A stretch of 64,000 nt of DNA. Origin: Glaciecola sp965658765 (GTDB lineage: Bacteria > Pseudomonadota > Gammaproteobacteria > Enterobacterales > Alteromonadaceae). The stretch's first letter is position 1. Every line of letters starts with the position of its first letter. Positions 25,555 to 34,784 of the stretch are shown here, piece by piece. The position numbers and the translations under genes are program-made. The notes under the pieces are model-generated. The model made no database searches. It saw only the letters and a program-made list of their open reading frames with translations, and was not told the DNA's origin. The stretch lies in the NCBI GenBank assembly GCA_965658765.1, contig CBFHTO010000005.1, positions 1 to 64,000 of the forward strand, in the 5' to 3' direction.

Positions 25555-26016
25555 ATGACCAATACCGTTAAAACTATAGTTATTATTGTTGCCATCGTTG
25601 GATTGTTATATGGCGGCAATACACTTATTCAAACACACCTAGGAAAGTCAGCAGTCGCGGATCTCACATTTCCAATTTACTCATACGACGAAGCAATGAC
25701 TAAGTCAAAAGATACCGGTAAGTTAGTGCTTGCAGACTACTCAGCCATTTGGTGTCCTAGCTGTCGGAAACTAGATACGCAAGTGTTCGCGAATAAAGAG
25801 GTTTCGCAAGCTATAACAGAAAACTTTGTATACAGCCGCATAGAATATGATTCAAATGAAGGTTTAATGTTCTCAAAAAAATACTCGATAGTGGGATTCC
25901 CCAGAGTACTAGTGCTCGATTCTAAGGGAGCAAAAGTAACAGAGCTACCTCTTACTTTTGATCCAAAAGAATACACTGAGAACTTGTCGAAAGTAGCTTC
26001 TAACTACCAGTTTTAA
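25555..26016 (+). CDS. Membrane-anchored thioredoxin-like protein (DsbD-gamma-like)
   Basis: 153 residues from the ATG at 25555. One N-terminal membrane anchor (about residues 5-24) is followed by a thioredoxin domain with active site W-C-P-S-C-R-K (near residue 64) and the cis-Pro region V-G-F-P-R-V-L-V. It resembles the C-terminal gamma domain of DsbD and thioredoxin_7-type proteins, so it probably reduces disulphides in the periplasm. The last codons overlap the convergent acyl-CoA dehydrogenase gene by 4 bp. Confidence 0.8.
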   Translation: MTNTVKTIVIIVAIVGLLYGGNTLIQTHLGKSAVADLTFPIYSYDEAMTKSKDTGKLVLADYSAIWCPSCRKLDTQVFANKEVSQAITENFVYSRIEYDSNEGLMFSKKYSIVGFPRVLVLDSKGAKVTELPLTFDPKEYTENLSKVASNYQF

Positions 26017-27182
26017 AAGAAGGCTTGCAAGCCAGTTTGTGCGCGTCCCATAATTAATCCATGAATATCATATGTCCCCTCATAGGTATTCACTGTTTCT
26101 AGATTAATCATATGCCGCATAACATGATATTCATCACTAATACCATTCCCACCATGCATATCACGAGACATCCTCGCTATCTGAAGTGCTTTAGAGCAGT
26201 TGTTGCGCTTCATCATTGATATCATAGTTGGCTCCATACGCTCTTCGTCAATGAGACGACCAAGGCGTAAAGCACCCTGTAGTCCTAATGAGATTTCAGC
26301 CTGCATATCGGCCAATTTAGTTTGAAATAGCTGTGTTCCCGCAAGCGGCTTATCAAACTGAACACGGTCTAAACCATATTGTCTAGCCCGATGCCAACAA
26401 TCTTCAGCAGCGCCCATAACGCCCCATGAAATGCCATAACGAGCCATGTTTAAACAACTAAACGGGCCTTTTAAACCACTCACTTTAGGTAACTTGTGGG
26501 TGTCAGGAACAAACACATCTTCCATCACAATTTCGCCCGTGATAGACGCTTTTAGAGAAAGTTTTGTTTGTATTTCAGGCGTCGAGAGGCCATCCATGCC
26601 TCGCTCCAGTATGTAACCGTAAATTTTGCCATCGTCTTGCTGTTTAGCCCATACCACAAACACATTAGCAATGGGGCTATTGGTAATCCACATCTTCGCG
26701 CCATTCAATAGATAGCCGCCTTCGACTGGCTTGGCATTGCTTTTCATGCTTGCGGGATCGGAGCCTGCGTCAGGTTCAGTTAAGCCAAAGCAACCAATAC
26801 TTTCACCGCTCGCTAATTTAGGTAAGAACGTATCCTTTTGAAAATCAGAACCAAACGCATTTATCGGATGCATAACTAGCGAAGATTGCACACTCATTGC
26901 ACTTCGGTAACCGCTATCAATGCGCTCTATTTCTCTCGCAATCAGGCCATAGGAGACGTAATTTACGCCTGCACATCCATAGCCATCAATCGTCGAACCA
27001 AGTAAGCCACTCTGCCCCATTTTTCTCAAAATTTGTGGATCGAATACGCCCTGACGATTTGCCTCTATTACACCAGGTAATAAATGTTGATTAGCAAATT
27101 CAGCCGCACTATCGCGGATCATTCGTTCTTCTTCTGATAACTGGTGCTCTATAAGCAATAAATCGTGCCAGTGCGTTAACAT
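26013..27182 (-). CDS. gcdH: Acyl-CoA dehydrogenase, glutaryl-CoA dehydrogenase type
   Basis: 389 residues with the full acyl-CoA dehydrogenase fold. FAD/substrate motifs are C-F-G-L-T-E-P-D-A-G-S-D and W-I-T-N-S-P-I-A, and the catalytic Glu lies in N-T-Y-E-G-T-Y-D-I-H. The latter and R-D-M-H-G-G-N-G-I are characteristic of glutaryl-CoA dehydrogenases, which oxidise and decarboxylate glutaryl-CoA to crotonyl-CoA in lysine and tryptophan breakdown. The gene stands alone; substrate specificity is inferred from motifs only. Confidence 0.85.
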   Translation of the reverse strand: MLTHWHDLLLIEHQLSEEERMIRDSAAEFANQHLLPGVIEANRQGVFDPQILRKMGQSGLLGSTIDGYGCAGVNYVSYGLIAREIERIDSGYRSAMSVQSSLVMHPINAFGSDFQKDTFLPKLASGESIGCFGLTEPDAGSDPASMKSNAKPVEGGYLLNGAKMWITNSPIANVFVVWAKQQDDGKIYGYILERGMDGLSTPEIQTKLSLKASITGEIVMEDVFVPDTHKLPKVSGLKGPFSCLNMARYGISWGVMGAAEDCWHRARQYGLDRVQFDKPLAGTQLFQTKLADMQAEISLGLQGALRLGRLIDEERMEPTMISMMKRNNCSKALQIARMSRDMHGGNGISDEYHVMRHMINLETVNTYEGTYDIHGLIMGRAQTGLQAFF

Positions 27183-27368
27183 TCAGGTACCTTCTTCAAA
27201 ATACATATGAAATAAACATAAGTTTAATTGACCTTGGCACCAAAAGACAACTCAGTCTAATAAATGAAATATGCTCAAATGCTTTACAGCGATATCCAAT
27301 TATTCTTTGTGAATATCTATTGGGCTTTGAAGATTTCACTCATATAAACTAGTGATCAGGACAATAAA

Positions 27369-28139
27369 TTAGTGCTGATGCACACCGAAACTAGATACAT
27401 TACCTTTTGAGTCAGCATGATAAAAACCACTCGCCCCTGCTTCTATAAAACCCACGCTAACCATTTGAGTAAGAAAAGGATCCGTATGGTCATCTCCAAT
27501 ATCAGCAAAATCAGTCGCTTTATATCGATCCCGTTGTTTAAAAAATTGATCGACTGCTTGTTTGTCATGTCGCAACGACTTTTTATTCCAGTGCTCAATT
27601 ATGGAGCCATCAAGCGTTCTGACTTGAAATGACTTAATGACAGATAGTCCTGGAAGATATTCAAGCTGATAATGCAGATTGTCGTTCTCATAGACATAAG
27701 ACTGGATACGATCGCATCCTTTACCGCTGTTACCTATTAAGCTTGCTTGTTCAAAAAGGTGATCGCTAACGAGCTGATAACGATAAGTCCAATCTGTTTC
27801 GATTTTTCCATGTATTTTTTCTGCAGGTTGATACTCGATAGCACGTTCGTGCGCATCAAAAAAGCGTGTCGGTTTAATCCCACCGGCCTTATTTAGCTCC
27901 CAGGCTTCAGTAACGCGAGTATCCGGATATTGATGAGCAACTTTGTTGTCTGATCTTACTAATATGAGTGTAGTTGTCTGCCCTAATCGCTCATTCGCTA
28001 TTTCGTATTCAACTAGTATATTTTCTGACTGACAAGACGCCTTGGTGTCGCTTTTAGGTAAAGCCTCGCTTGCGTTTGCGCTAATGTTACACAGCAATAA
28101 AAATGTAAACATACATAATAGTGTTAGTGTGTTTTTCAT
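27369..28139 (-). CDS. Hypothetical periplasmic protein
   Basis: 256 residues with a clear signal peptide (about 1-23, ending in A-N-A-S). The mature part seems beta-rich, with two Cys residues (near 36 and 142) that could form a disulphide and a His-rich C-terminus. The family is not recognised. It lies 150 bp downstream of, and on the same strand as, the alkaline phosphatase pair, but a strong terminator lies between them, so it probably has its own promoter. Confidence 0.6.
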   Translation of the reverse strand: MKNTLTLLCMFTFLLLCNISANASEALPKSDTKASCQSENILVEYEIANERLGQTTTLILVRSDNKVAHQYPDTRVTEAWELNKAGGIKPTRFFDAHERAIEYQPAEKIHGKIETDWTYRYQLVSDHLFEQASLIGNSGKGCDRIQSYVYENDNLHYQLEYLPGLSVIKSFQVRTLDGSIIEHWNKKSLRHDKQAVDQFFKQRDRYKATDFADIGDDHTDPFLTQMVSVGFIEAGASGFYHADSKGNVSSFGVHQH

Positions 28140-28220
28140 ATTTAACTCTCAAATTCAATATATGCGGGCAAGTTTTGTTGGGCATATATAAGGGTGAAAT
28201 CATGTTAGTGATTTCTGTTT

Positions 28221-28260
28221 AAAAACAAAACGAAGCACCCAATACATTGAGTACTTCGTT
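28221..28260 (-). terminator. Terminator after the alkaline phosphatase pair
   Basis: On the minus strand AACGAAGTAC pairs with GTGCTTCGTT (10-bp stem with one G-U pair, 12-nt loop), followed by TTGTTTTT. It lies 30 bp after the stop of the second phosphatase gene. A second hairpin, CACTAAGTG/CACTCAGTG type (about 28268-28290), abuts the stop codon. Confidence 0.8.
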
Positions 28261-28290
28261 AGATATCACTGAGTGCTTTTCACTTAGTGC

Positions 28291-30225
28291 TTAGTTTTCT
28301 AGGTCAGCCACGAAGTCCATGATGTGGTAGACCATGTTTTGTTCGTTCGTGCCATTTACTAAAAACGCACCGGGTCCTTTTGCATAAATACCAATGTCTT
28401 CCCCAGAATGTGTTTCTGAGCTCAGCGGTACTAAAGCCTCTTGATGGAAACCGGGGGACTGTGTGTTTACATCACTTAAATCCTTACGCCCAGTATCAGA
28501 CGCTAAAGCATAAGTTGCATCTGCATTGGTTTGCGAATCACCAAAATCTCTAAAGCCGCGCCCATTAGTATAACCTAGGGTGGTGTAAGGTAGTCCGTCA
28601 GCATCAGTCGCCGCATCTTCTGCACCTACAGTAACCACTTTACCAAGTATTGGGTTACCACGTTTTGGATATCCAGCAATCGTAAATACGTGCCCGTGGT
28701 CCGCCGTTACAATGATTAAAGTATCATCATCGTTAGTAAGCTCATCTGCCACTCTTACTGCCTCAGCAAACGCAATCGTGTCTGTCAGCGCTCCATAAGC
28801 GCTGCCTGCGTGGTGAGCATGATCGATTCGACCCGACTCTACCATCAAGAAGAAGCCATCTTGGTTGTTATCCAATACCTCTATTGCCGTTTTAGTCATT
28901 TCAGCAATCGACGGTTCGCCCGCGATGTCATTGCCTCTGTCGGCTTCGTATTGCATATGTGATTCATTGAATAGGCCAAATACTCGTTCAGTAGTAGCGG
29001 TGTTTAAACCTTTGAACCCAGACTCATCCATTACATACACACCATTCGGATAAGCCTGTTGCCATTCTGCAGTTAGGTCGCGACCATCTGTTCTGTCACC
29101 TTCTACGGAGCTTGATGCATCTGCGCTATTAAATGCAGCATCACGAGGTAGGAAATGTCGACGACCTCCACCAAAGACCACCTCAATGCCATCGACATCA
29201 GCATCGGTAAAACGCGATTCCAGATTAGCTTCAAAATTGATTAGCTGAGACGCGATATCTGTGCAACCTTCAGAAATAGCGTCCGCTGGCATATCAGAGA
29301 TGTCTTCCCAGTTTCTATCTGCAGACTTTGCATAGGTCGCTGCTGGTGTCGCATGAGTGATTCGAGCAGTAGAGATGATACCGGTCGATTTACCATTCAA
29401 TTCAGCAAGTTCAAGAGCTGTGACTAACTCATTTCCAGATACAGTTGAACAATTACCTCGCACAATATCTTCGTCTACGCCGATCACGCCGACATCAGTC
29501 TTTACGCCCGATACCATTGCGGTCATAGTACCCGCAGAGTCAGGTGTTTGCGCGTCAACGTTATAAGTTTTAGCTAAGCCAGCAAAAGGAAACTTATCGA
29601 AGTACAACTGATGCTCTTCCCCATCTTTTCCTTGCATTTGGCCTTCTAATATACGCGCTGCCGTAACGGTAGAGACACCCATGCCATCACCGATGAACAA
29701 CACAACATTTTTTGCCTTACCCTTTAAGGTATTTACAAGAGCCTGCTGTTGCGCTTTTGAGTCGGTTTTGTATGCATTGACTTGTGCAGTAGTTTGCGTA
29801 TCTGAGTCGGTTGAAGTACTCATCAACCATGTCTGTTTTGCTTCTTGAATCTCTAACTGACCGTCGACAAACCAACTATTATTTAGGTTGCTTAGCAATT
29901 CAGAACTACTCACACTAGTCGCACCAGGATTACATGCAAAACTAGTGGCATTCACTTCTGAATCAGACAAAACTCCATTCGAATCAATATCTAAACCGGA
30001 ATCAATCTGAATACCACCGTTTGGACAATTAGCATTGCCAACTTGTAAAGTTGATTGTCTCACCAAGCTAGTTTGTCCAGAGGCACCATCAGAGCCATCG
30101 CTACCGTCTTGTCCTGCTGCGCCCTGTGGGCCTGTTTGACCATCAACGCCGTCTTCTCCATCCAGAAAACACCCGTTGAGGCTGATAATAGTGGCCGCCA
30201 ATATTGTTAGTTTCAATAATTTCAT
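28291..30225 (-). CDS. PhoA-type alkaline phosphatase, lipoprotein with collagen-like stalk
   Basis: 644 residues. A lipobox (I-S-L-N-G-C, Cys19) is followed by Gly-x-y repeats (about 24-50, collagen-like) and a small Cys-containing domain (about 52-98, DUF7151-like) before the phosphatase domain (about 170-640). Catalytic features are G-D-G-M-G, the Ser nucleophile in T-P-D-S-A-G-T, E-S-G-R-I-D-H-A-H-H, T-A-D-H-G-H and E-T-H-S-G-E-D. The enzyme should hydrolyse phosphomonoesters while tethered to a membrane, probably displayed on a stalk. It lies 11 bp after a close paralogue and is co-transcribed with it. Confidence 0.92.
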   Translation of the reverse strand: MKLLKLTILAATIISLNGCFLDGEDGVDGQTGPQGAAGQDGSDGSDGASGQTSLVRQSTLQVGNANCPNGGIQIDSGLDIDSNGVLSDSEVNATSFACNPGATSVSSSELLSNLNNSWFVDGQLEIQEAKQTWLMSTSTDSDTQTTAQVNAYKTDSKAQQQALVNTLKGKAKNVVLFIGDGMGVSTVTAARILEGQMQGKDGEEHQLYFDKFPFAGLAKTYNVDAQTPDSAGTMTAMVSGVKTDVGVIGVDEDIVRGNCSTVSGNELVTALELAELNGKSTGIISTARITHATPAATYAKSADRNWEDISDMPADAISEGCTDIASQLINFEANLESRFTDADVDGIEVVFGGGRRHFLPRDAAFNSADASSSVEGDRTDGRDLTAEWQQAYPNGVYVMDESGFKGLNTATTERVFGLFNESHMQYEADRGNDIAGEPSIAEMTKTAIEVLDNNQDGFFLMVESGRIDHAHHAGSAYGALTDTIAFAEAVRVADELTNDDDTLIIVTADHGHVFTIAGYPKRGNPILGKVVTVGAEDAATDADGLPYTTLGYTNGRGFRDFGDSQTNADATYALASDTGRKDLSDVNTQSPGFHQEALVPLSSETHSGEDIGIYAKGPGAFLVNGTNEQNMVYHIMDFVADLEN

Positions 30226-30236
30226 TGTTGTTCTCC

Positions 30237-31856
30237 TTAGTTTGAGCCGGTGAGGTCAAGCGCTTGGTCGATCACATGGAATACCATGTTTTGCTCAACC
30301 ACACCCTGTACTAGCTGTGCGCCGGGGCCATTTGCATGTAAAGAAATATCTTCGCCTGAGTGTGTCTCTGAACTAAGAGGCACAAGGGCTTCTTGATGAT
30401 AGCCGGAACTAGTAGTATCGATTTGACTGATATCTTTTCGACCAGTGTTGATATCCATTCCATATGCAATATCTGCATCCGTCTCTGAACCTAAATTCAT
30501 CATTCCGCGGCCATTCGTATATCCCAACGTAGTGTATGGCAAATCGTTTTGGTCCAAAGCAGGCGTATCAGAATTAACCGCAACCACTTTTCCTAGAATT
30601 GGATTTCCTCTTTTCGGATAGCCTGCGATGGTAAATACATGCCCATGGTCGGCAGTCACAAGAATAAGAGTGTCTTCAGGGTTTGTTGAGTCTACGGCTC
30701 TTTGTACAGCGTTTGAGAACTCAATCGCGTCCGTTAATGCATTGTATGCGCTGCCCGCGTGGTGACCATGATCAATACGACCCGACTCCACCATTAAGAA
30801 AAAGCCCTTGTCGTTATTTTCAAGTAAGTCTATGGCTTTTTCAGTCATTTCGGTTAACGATGGCTCTCCTGCGATGTCGTTCTCACGATCTGCTTCGTAT
30901 TGCATATGTGATTCGTTAAATAAACCAAAAACCCGTTTGGTAGACTCAAGATCGATAGCATCAAATCCTGCTTGGTCGAAAACGTATGCCCCATCTGCAT
31001 ATTGAGATTGCCATTCCGCAGTAAGATCACGCCCATCCGTTCTGTCGCCCTCGACAGAACTTGATGCATCAGGACTATTAAACGCTTCATCTTTCGGTAA
31101 GAAATGTCGACGCCCTCCACCAAAAGCAACTTCTAAACCATCTACGTCAACGCCCACAAAACGAGATTCTAAGTTACTTTCAAAGTTAACTAATTGGTCT
31201 GCAATATCTTTACAACCATTACTCACTGCATCCTCTGGCATATCAGATACGTCTTCCCAGTTACGGTCGGCTGATTTCGCATAAGTAGCAGCAGGCGTAG
31301 CGTGGGTAATACGTGCAGTAGAAATAATACCTGTAGACATGCCTTTTATTTCAGCGAGTTCTAATGCTGTCGTAACCTCATTGCCGGCCACAGTAGAACA
31401 ATCACCACGCTCGATATCTTCATCAACACCAATAACACCAACATCGGTTTTTAATCCAGCGATCATTGCTGTCATCGTGCCAGCAGAATCTGGTGTTTGC
31501 GCATCAACGTTATAAGTCTTTACAAGAGCAGAATGGGGAAACACCTCAAAACTAAGGTTATTTTCTTCTCCCATCATGTCATTCTGTTGCCCCTGAAGAA
31601 TTCTTGCTGCTGTTAAAGTGGAAATCCCCATGCCGTCACCAACAAAAAGAATGACGTTTTTCGCTTTAAAATTATTACGCGTATTGAGTTTGTCCATCAA
31701 CTTAGACTGCGCATCTGTAAACCAGACATTGTTCGATTGATGTTCTGGCAGTGTCTGGGCAATAACGGAACCCGAGCTCAGTGCGAGTGCTGTTGATAAC
31801 ACCACAGACAGTGATGTTAATTTTGGTAAATACTTTATTGGTTGTTTAATTGTCAT
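30237..31856 (-). CDS. PhoA-type alkaline phosphatase, periplasmic or secreted
   Basis: 539 residues from the ATG at 31856; an upstream in-frame start adds 22 residues that do not look like a signal sequence. A Sec signal peptide (about 1-33, ending V-I-A-Q) is followed directly by the phosphatase domain with the same motifs as the downstream paralogue: G-D-G-M-G, T-P-D-S-A-G-T, E-S-G-R-I-D-H-G-H-H, T-A-D-H-G-H, E-T-H-S-G-E-D. The two domains are very similar, a tandem duplication. This copy lacks the stalk. It is the first gene behind a phased Pho-box array, so phosphate starvation should induce both genes. Confidence 0.92.
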   Translation of the reverse strand: MTIKQPIKYLPKLTSLSVVLSTALALSSGSVIAQTLPEHQSNNVWFTDAQSKLMDKLNTRNNFKAKNVILFVGDGMGISTLTAARILQGQQNDMMGEENNLSFEVFPHSALVKTYNVDAQTPDSAGTMTAMIAGLKTDVGVIGVDEDIERGDCSTVAGNEVTTALELAEIKGMSTGIISTARITHATPAATYAKSADRNWEDVSDMPEDAVSNGCKDIADQLVNFESNLESRFVGVDVDGLEVAFGGGRRHFLPKDEAFNSPDASSSVEGDRTDGRDLTAEWQSQYADGAYVFDQAGFDAIDLESTKRVFGLFNESHMQYEADRENDIAGEPSLTEMTEKAIDLLENNDKGFFLMVESGRIDHGHHAGSAYNALTDAIEFSNAVQRAVDSTNPEDTLILVTADHGHVFTIAGYPKRGNPILGKVVAVNSDTPALDQNDLPYTTLGYTNGRGMMNLGSETDADIAYGMDINTGRKDISQIDTTSSGYHQEALVPLSSETHSGEDISLHANGPGAQLVQGVVEQNMVFHVIDQALDLTGSN

Positions 31857-31947
31857 AATAAATCCAATTCCCTTGTTGTGTTTTAAATATAAAACTTTGT
31901 AAGCAAGCTCGAGGGCAAGCACTAAGACGGCAATCCCTCACGCGAGA

Positions 31948-32080
31948 ATAGTATTGGGGAAACATGACAATTCGCTTTCACTAGCGTGAAAGATTTTTTT
32001 CAATTAAGTGACAGTTTTTGAAAGGATTTATGACATAACGAGGTAAAAAGGAAATTTTGTTTGTTAATAACAGATGACAA
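31948..32080 (-). promoter_or_regulatory. Phased Pho-box array and promoter of the phosphatase operon
   Basis: On the minus strand, PhoB half-site cores occur in the same helical phase: TGTCA at 32075-32079, 32031-32035, 32009-32013 and 31965-31969, and TTTCA at 31987-31991. The steps are 44, 22, 22 and 22 bp. The last core is followed 11 nt later by TACTAT (31948-31953), the same core-to--10 distance as in E. coli phoA. An additional TTTCA (32019-32023) lies 1 bp off the 11-bp register. The intervening 11-bp half-sites are mostly degenerate. Control by PhoB is inferred. Confidence 0.75.
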
Positions 32081-32100
32081 TATTTTGTAATAACGCAGGG

Positions 32101-32907
32101 TTAAAAAGAATAATTCAAACTAATGCCGTATTCGATATCTGTCTTCTCTACATCAATAAACGGTGAAGAGTTATGCTTTACTTCGACTTCAAAGCCCACG
32201 GATAAGGATGGACGAATAGGGTAATCGAGTGCAATGATCCCAAGAAAGCGATAATCTGAAAAATCATTTACAGCAGGTTGCAAATAGGCGGTCATGGAAA
32301 ATGAATAAGGATACGCGCCTTCATCTTCATAAAGCAATTTGCCATATAGATTTACGCGCACAGTATTGTCTCGTATTTCAGTCAACTCGGACTGTTCAGT
32401 CTCATAAAATAATCCAGCTCCAAAGATAGTCTGGCGTTGAGATTGGTCTGTACTTTTAGCGCTTCTGAATCTTACATTACCACCGATTAGTTCGCGGCTC
32501 GAAATATCGGCAAACTCATCGTATTGATATTGAACAAAAAGCTCTGAATCAAACGATTCAGCAAACTGATTTAGGCTGACCCATCGGCCATGCAAAAACA
32601 ATTCGTCTTCATCGCGCTCATCGTTTGTCTCGGAATAGTTGTAGTCGCCGATGAATACATACAAGTTCGAGCCATCGCGATAGCGTAACACGCTGTCAAT
32701 ATTGTATTCCTGCTCATCTTTATTGCCCGCTTGACCATTAATGGCAAGCCCAACACCACCACTAACTCCTTGCACCGCCTCAATTTTTGCATCTATGGGA
32801 ACAATCGCAAAACTTGCCGATGAATACAGAGCACCCGGCAGAACTAGAACAAAGAGCCAACAAACAGTCCATAGACAATTTAATAAAAGAGAAAATCTTG
32901 TATGCAT
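32101..32907 (-). CDS. DUF481-type outer-membrane beta-barrel protein
   Basis: 268 residues with a long signal sequence (about 1-34) and alternating amphipathic strands, ending in the C-terminal aromatic signature of outer-membrane barrels (L-N-Y-S-F). The pattern V-Y-x2-G-D-Y-N-Y-S-E-T-N-x-E-R-D-E-D-E-L-F-L-H-G-R-W fits DUF481 (YdiY-like, salt-induced outer-membrane proteins). The function is unknown. It stands upstream of the Pho-regulated operon on the same strand but ends before the Pho array. Confidence 0.75.
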   Translation of the reverse strand: MHTRFSLLLNCLWTVCWLFVLVLPGALYSSASFAIVPIDAKIEAVQGVSGGVGLAINGQAGNKDEQEYNIDSVLRYRDGSNLYVFIGDYNYSETNDERDEDELFLHGRWVSLNQFAESFDSELFVQYQYDEFADISSRELIGGNVRFRSAKSTDQSQRQTIFGAGLFYETEQSELTEIRDNTVRVNLYGKLLYEDEGAYPYSFSMTAYLQPAVNDFSDYRFLGIIALDYPIRPSLSVGFEVEVKHNSSPFIDVEKTDIEYGISLNYSF

Positions 32908-32946
32908 TACTTTACCGCCAAAGCCCTATGGTGAAAGCCGAAAATA

Positions 32947-33147
32947 TTAGTCTAGCTTTTTGGGTTTCCTAACTTTCTTAAATAGGTCGACTATTGAAAA
33001 CCAAAACAGCAACTCGAATAAAACGCCCATTACAATGAAACCCACTGCAGCTTCAACAAAACCGATGCTATAGCAAGTTAAAAACCCAATTATACTGGCG
33101 ATTACTACTGACCAGCGAAACTTAGAAGAGTTAAAAGTATTTGTCAT
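32947..33147 (-). CDS. Small two-helix membrane protein
   Basis: 66 residues from the ATG at 33147, which has AAGGA 6 nt upstream; an earlier in-frame start lacks such a site. Two transmembrane helices (about 12-30 and 33-54) are followed by a short basic tail ending K-K-L-D. The family is not recognised. The insertion sequence begins about 30 bp upstream of the start, so the gene's promoter may have been altered or supplied by it. Confidence 0.55.
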   Translation of the reverse strand: MTNTFNSSKFRWSVVIASIIGFLTCYSIGFVEAAVGFIVMGVLFELLFWFSIVDLFKKVRKPKKLD

Positions 33148-33177
33148 AAATATCCTTAAATTCGCTTTTGCGGCGTT

Positions 33178-33195
33178 TGTCAAACTAGTTGTCGC
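33178..33195 (+). repeat. Terminal inverted repeat of the IS (orfB side)
   Basis: TGTCAAACTAGTTGTCGC matches the reverse complement of 34785-34802 at 17 of 18 positions. Confidence 0.92.
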
Positions 33196-33203
33196 CTCGT
33201 TCG

Positions 33204-34193
33204 TTAAATAACTTCTTCATTTTTATCTGGATTTAGTAGAACATTGCCTACAGGCTTCCAGTTCCTCGCACTTCCAGACCAGCGCATCGGATTTTCTTGA
33301 CGCTTGTTCTTGTATAATAAAGCACGTTTTCTTAGTATTTCAATATCTTCACCACTATGTCGCTGATGTGGTGTGACGAACTTTATACCGCTATGACGGT
33401 GTGCATAGTTGTACCAAGTCACGAACGCTAATGTCCAAGTTCTTGCGTGCTTAATATCTTTAAACCCTTCTGAGGGCCATCTAGGATGATATTTAACCGT
33501 CCTAAACAGAGATTCAGAATAAGGATTATCGTTACTTACACTAGGCCTGCTGCGTGAGCCTGCTATTCCTAAGTCACACATCTTCGCTTGCATCGTCATA
33601 CTTTTCATTGGTGCGCCATTATCTGAATGCAACACCAATGCGCCACGATCACACTTTTCGCTTAATGCCGCTCTTTGCAGTAATTCTGCCGCAAGTTCAC
33701 CAGTTTCGTTTTCGTGCACTTCCCAACCAACTATTTTACGACTGAAGATATCTTCAATCATGTACAAGTAATAATGTCGACCAATCACTCTCGTTGCCAT
33801 GTAGCTAATGTCCCAACTCCATACTTCATTGGCTTTCATTGCCACTAGACACGCTGGCTTACTCGTATTTTTTGGCGCACTGCTTCGCCCTCGGTGATGT
33901 AGCATTTTCAACCGTCGCAGCACGCGATAAAAGCTTGATTCTGAGGCGATGTAATCACCTCTATCGGCCAATATCGGCACGATTTGACTTGGCGGCAACG
34001 AGGCAAACTCTGGCTCGTTACACACATCAACTATCGCGCTTTGCTCATCCTCCGTTAGTTTGTTTGGCGGAATAGGACGAACTGACGTTGTGCGTTTATC
34101 TTCTTTGATTTCGCCGCTTTCACGCCATCTCTGTAAGGTTCTTGGGCTTAAACCAATTGTCTCACATGCCTTATCTTGCCTTGCGCCTGCCAA
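33204..34193 (-). CDS. IS3-family transposase OrfB (DDE catalytic part)
   Basis: 329 residues as an isolated reading frame. An N-terminal helix-turn-helix region (S-P-R-T-L-Q-R-W) precedes the rve-type DDE integrase core: first Asp in W-S-W-D-I-S-Y, second in L-H-S-D-N-G-A-P, Glu in S-E-S-L-F-R-T-V-K. The frame stays open upstream of 34193 as far as the A6G site inside orfA, so the functional protein is probably an OrfAB fusion made by -1 frameshifting. The catalytic triad is intact, so the element may still be active. Confidence 0.92.
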   Translation of the reverse strand: MAGARQDKACETIGLSPRTLQRWRESGEIKEDKRTTSVRPIPPNKLTEDEQSAIVDVCNEPEFASLPPSQIVPILADRGDYIASESSFYRVLRRLKMLHHRGRSSAPKNTSKPACLVAMKANEVWSWDISYMATRVIGRHYYLYMIEDIFSRKIVGWEVHENETGELAAELLQRAALSEKCDRGALVLHSDNGAPMKSMTMQAKMCDLGIAGSRSRPSVSNDNPYSESLFRTVKYHPRWPSEGFKDIKHARTWTLAFVTWYNYAHRHSGIKFVTPHQRHSGEDIEILRKRALLYKNKRQENPMRWSGSARNWKPVGNVLLNPDKNEEVI

Positions 34194-34243
34194 TACTGCT
34201 TGGGCTATCCAGTTGACGTGTTTTACACGCTCAACTAATGTAG

Positions 34244-34741
34244 TTAGTCGTCCTCTTTGCCCTCCCAGTAGGCATTGAACTTTTTTCTGAGTACCAATAA
34301 CGCCGCCGTTTCAGCAAGTGCTTTTTCTTTGCGACTTAGCTCGCGCTCAAGCGACTTTATCTTCTTCTTATCGGCTTTTTGCTCAGCGCTTGTTGCCGGC
34401 CTACCTTTAGCGATTGGTGCATTGCCTGCAATACAGGCTTTCTTCCATTCTTTTACTTGCTCAGGAAATAAGCCTTTAGTGCGGCAATATTCACCTAACT
34501 CAATTTCGCTAAGAGAAAGCGTCTCCGCAACCACTGCAAATTTTTCTTCTGCTGACCACTTTTCAGCTATCGTTGGTTTGGGCAAACTTTTACCTGCTTG
34601 TTTAAATCGTTTTACCCAACTATACAGCGTTCCTGAATTAATGCCCTCTTGTTTAGCAAAAGCGAATACCGACATATCGCTACCAAACAATTTACTTAAT
34701 GTTGCCTCTTTAAACTTCTCTGAATGTCTTTCATACTGCAT
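34244..34741 (-). CDS. IS3-family transposase OrfA
   Basis: 165 residues. The N-terminal helix-turn-helix (F-A-K-Q-E-G-I-N-S-G-T-L-Y-S-W-V-K-R-F) recognises the IS ends. A second helical module follows, with a C-terminal coiled coil (about 125-150, with S-L-E-R-E-L-S-R-K-E-K-A-L-A-E) that normally mediates multimerisation. The frameshift signal lies near the 3' end. Confidence 0.9.
   Translation of the reverse strand: MQYERHSEKFKEATLSKLFGSDMSVFAFAKQEGINSGTLYSWVKRFKQAGKSLPKPTIAEKWSAEEKFAVVAETLSLSEIELGEYCRTKGLFPEQVKEWKKACIAGNAPIAKGRPATSAEQKADKKKIKSLERELSRKEKALAETAALLVLRKKFNAYWEGKEDD
34280..34286 (-). promoter_or_regulatory. Programmed -1 frameshift site A-AAA-AAG
   Basis: In the orfA frame the codons are AGA-AAA-AAG, giving the classic heptamer A_AAA_AAG. 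A -1 slip there enters the open frame that continues into orfB without a stop. This is the usual way IS3 elements make the OrfAB transposase. Confidence 0.8.
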
Positions 34742-34784
34742 GTCATGTTGCTTACCGCCCCCTGTTCTTTTAAATATTTTTTAA

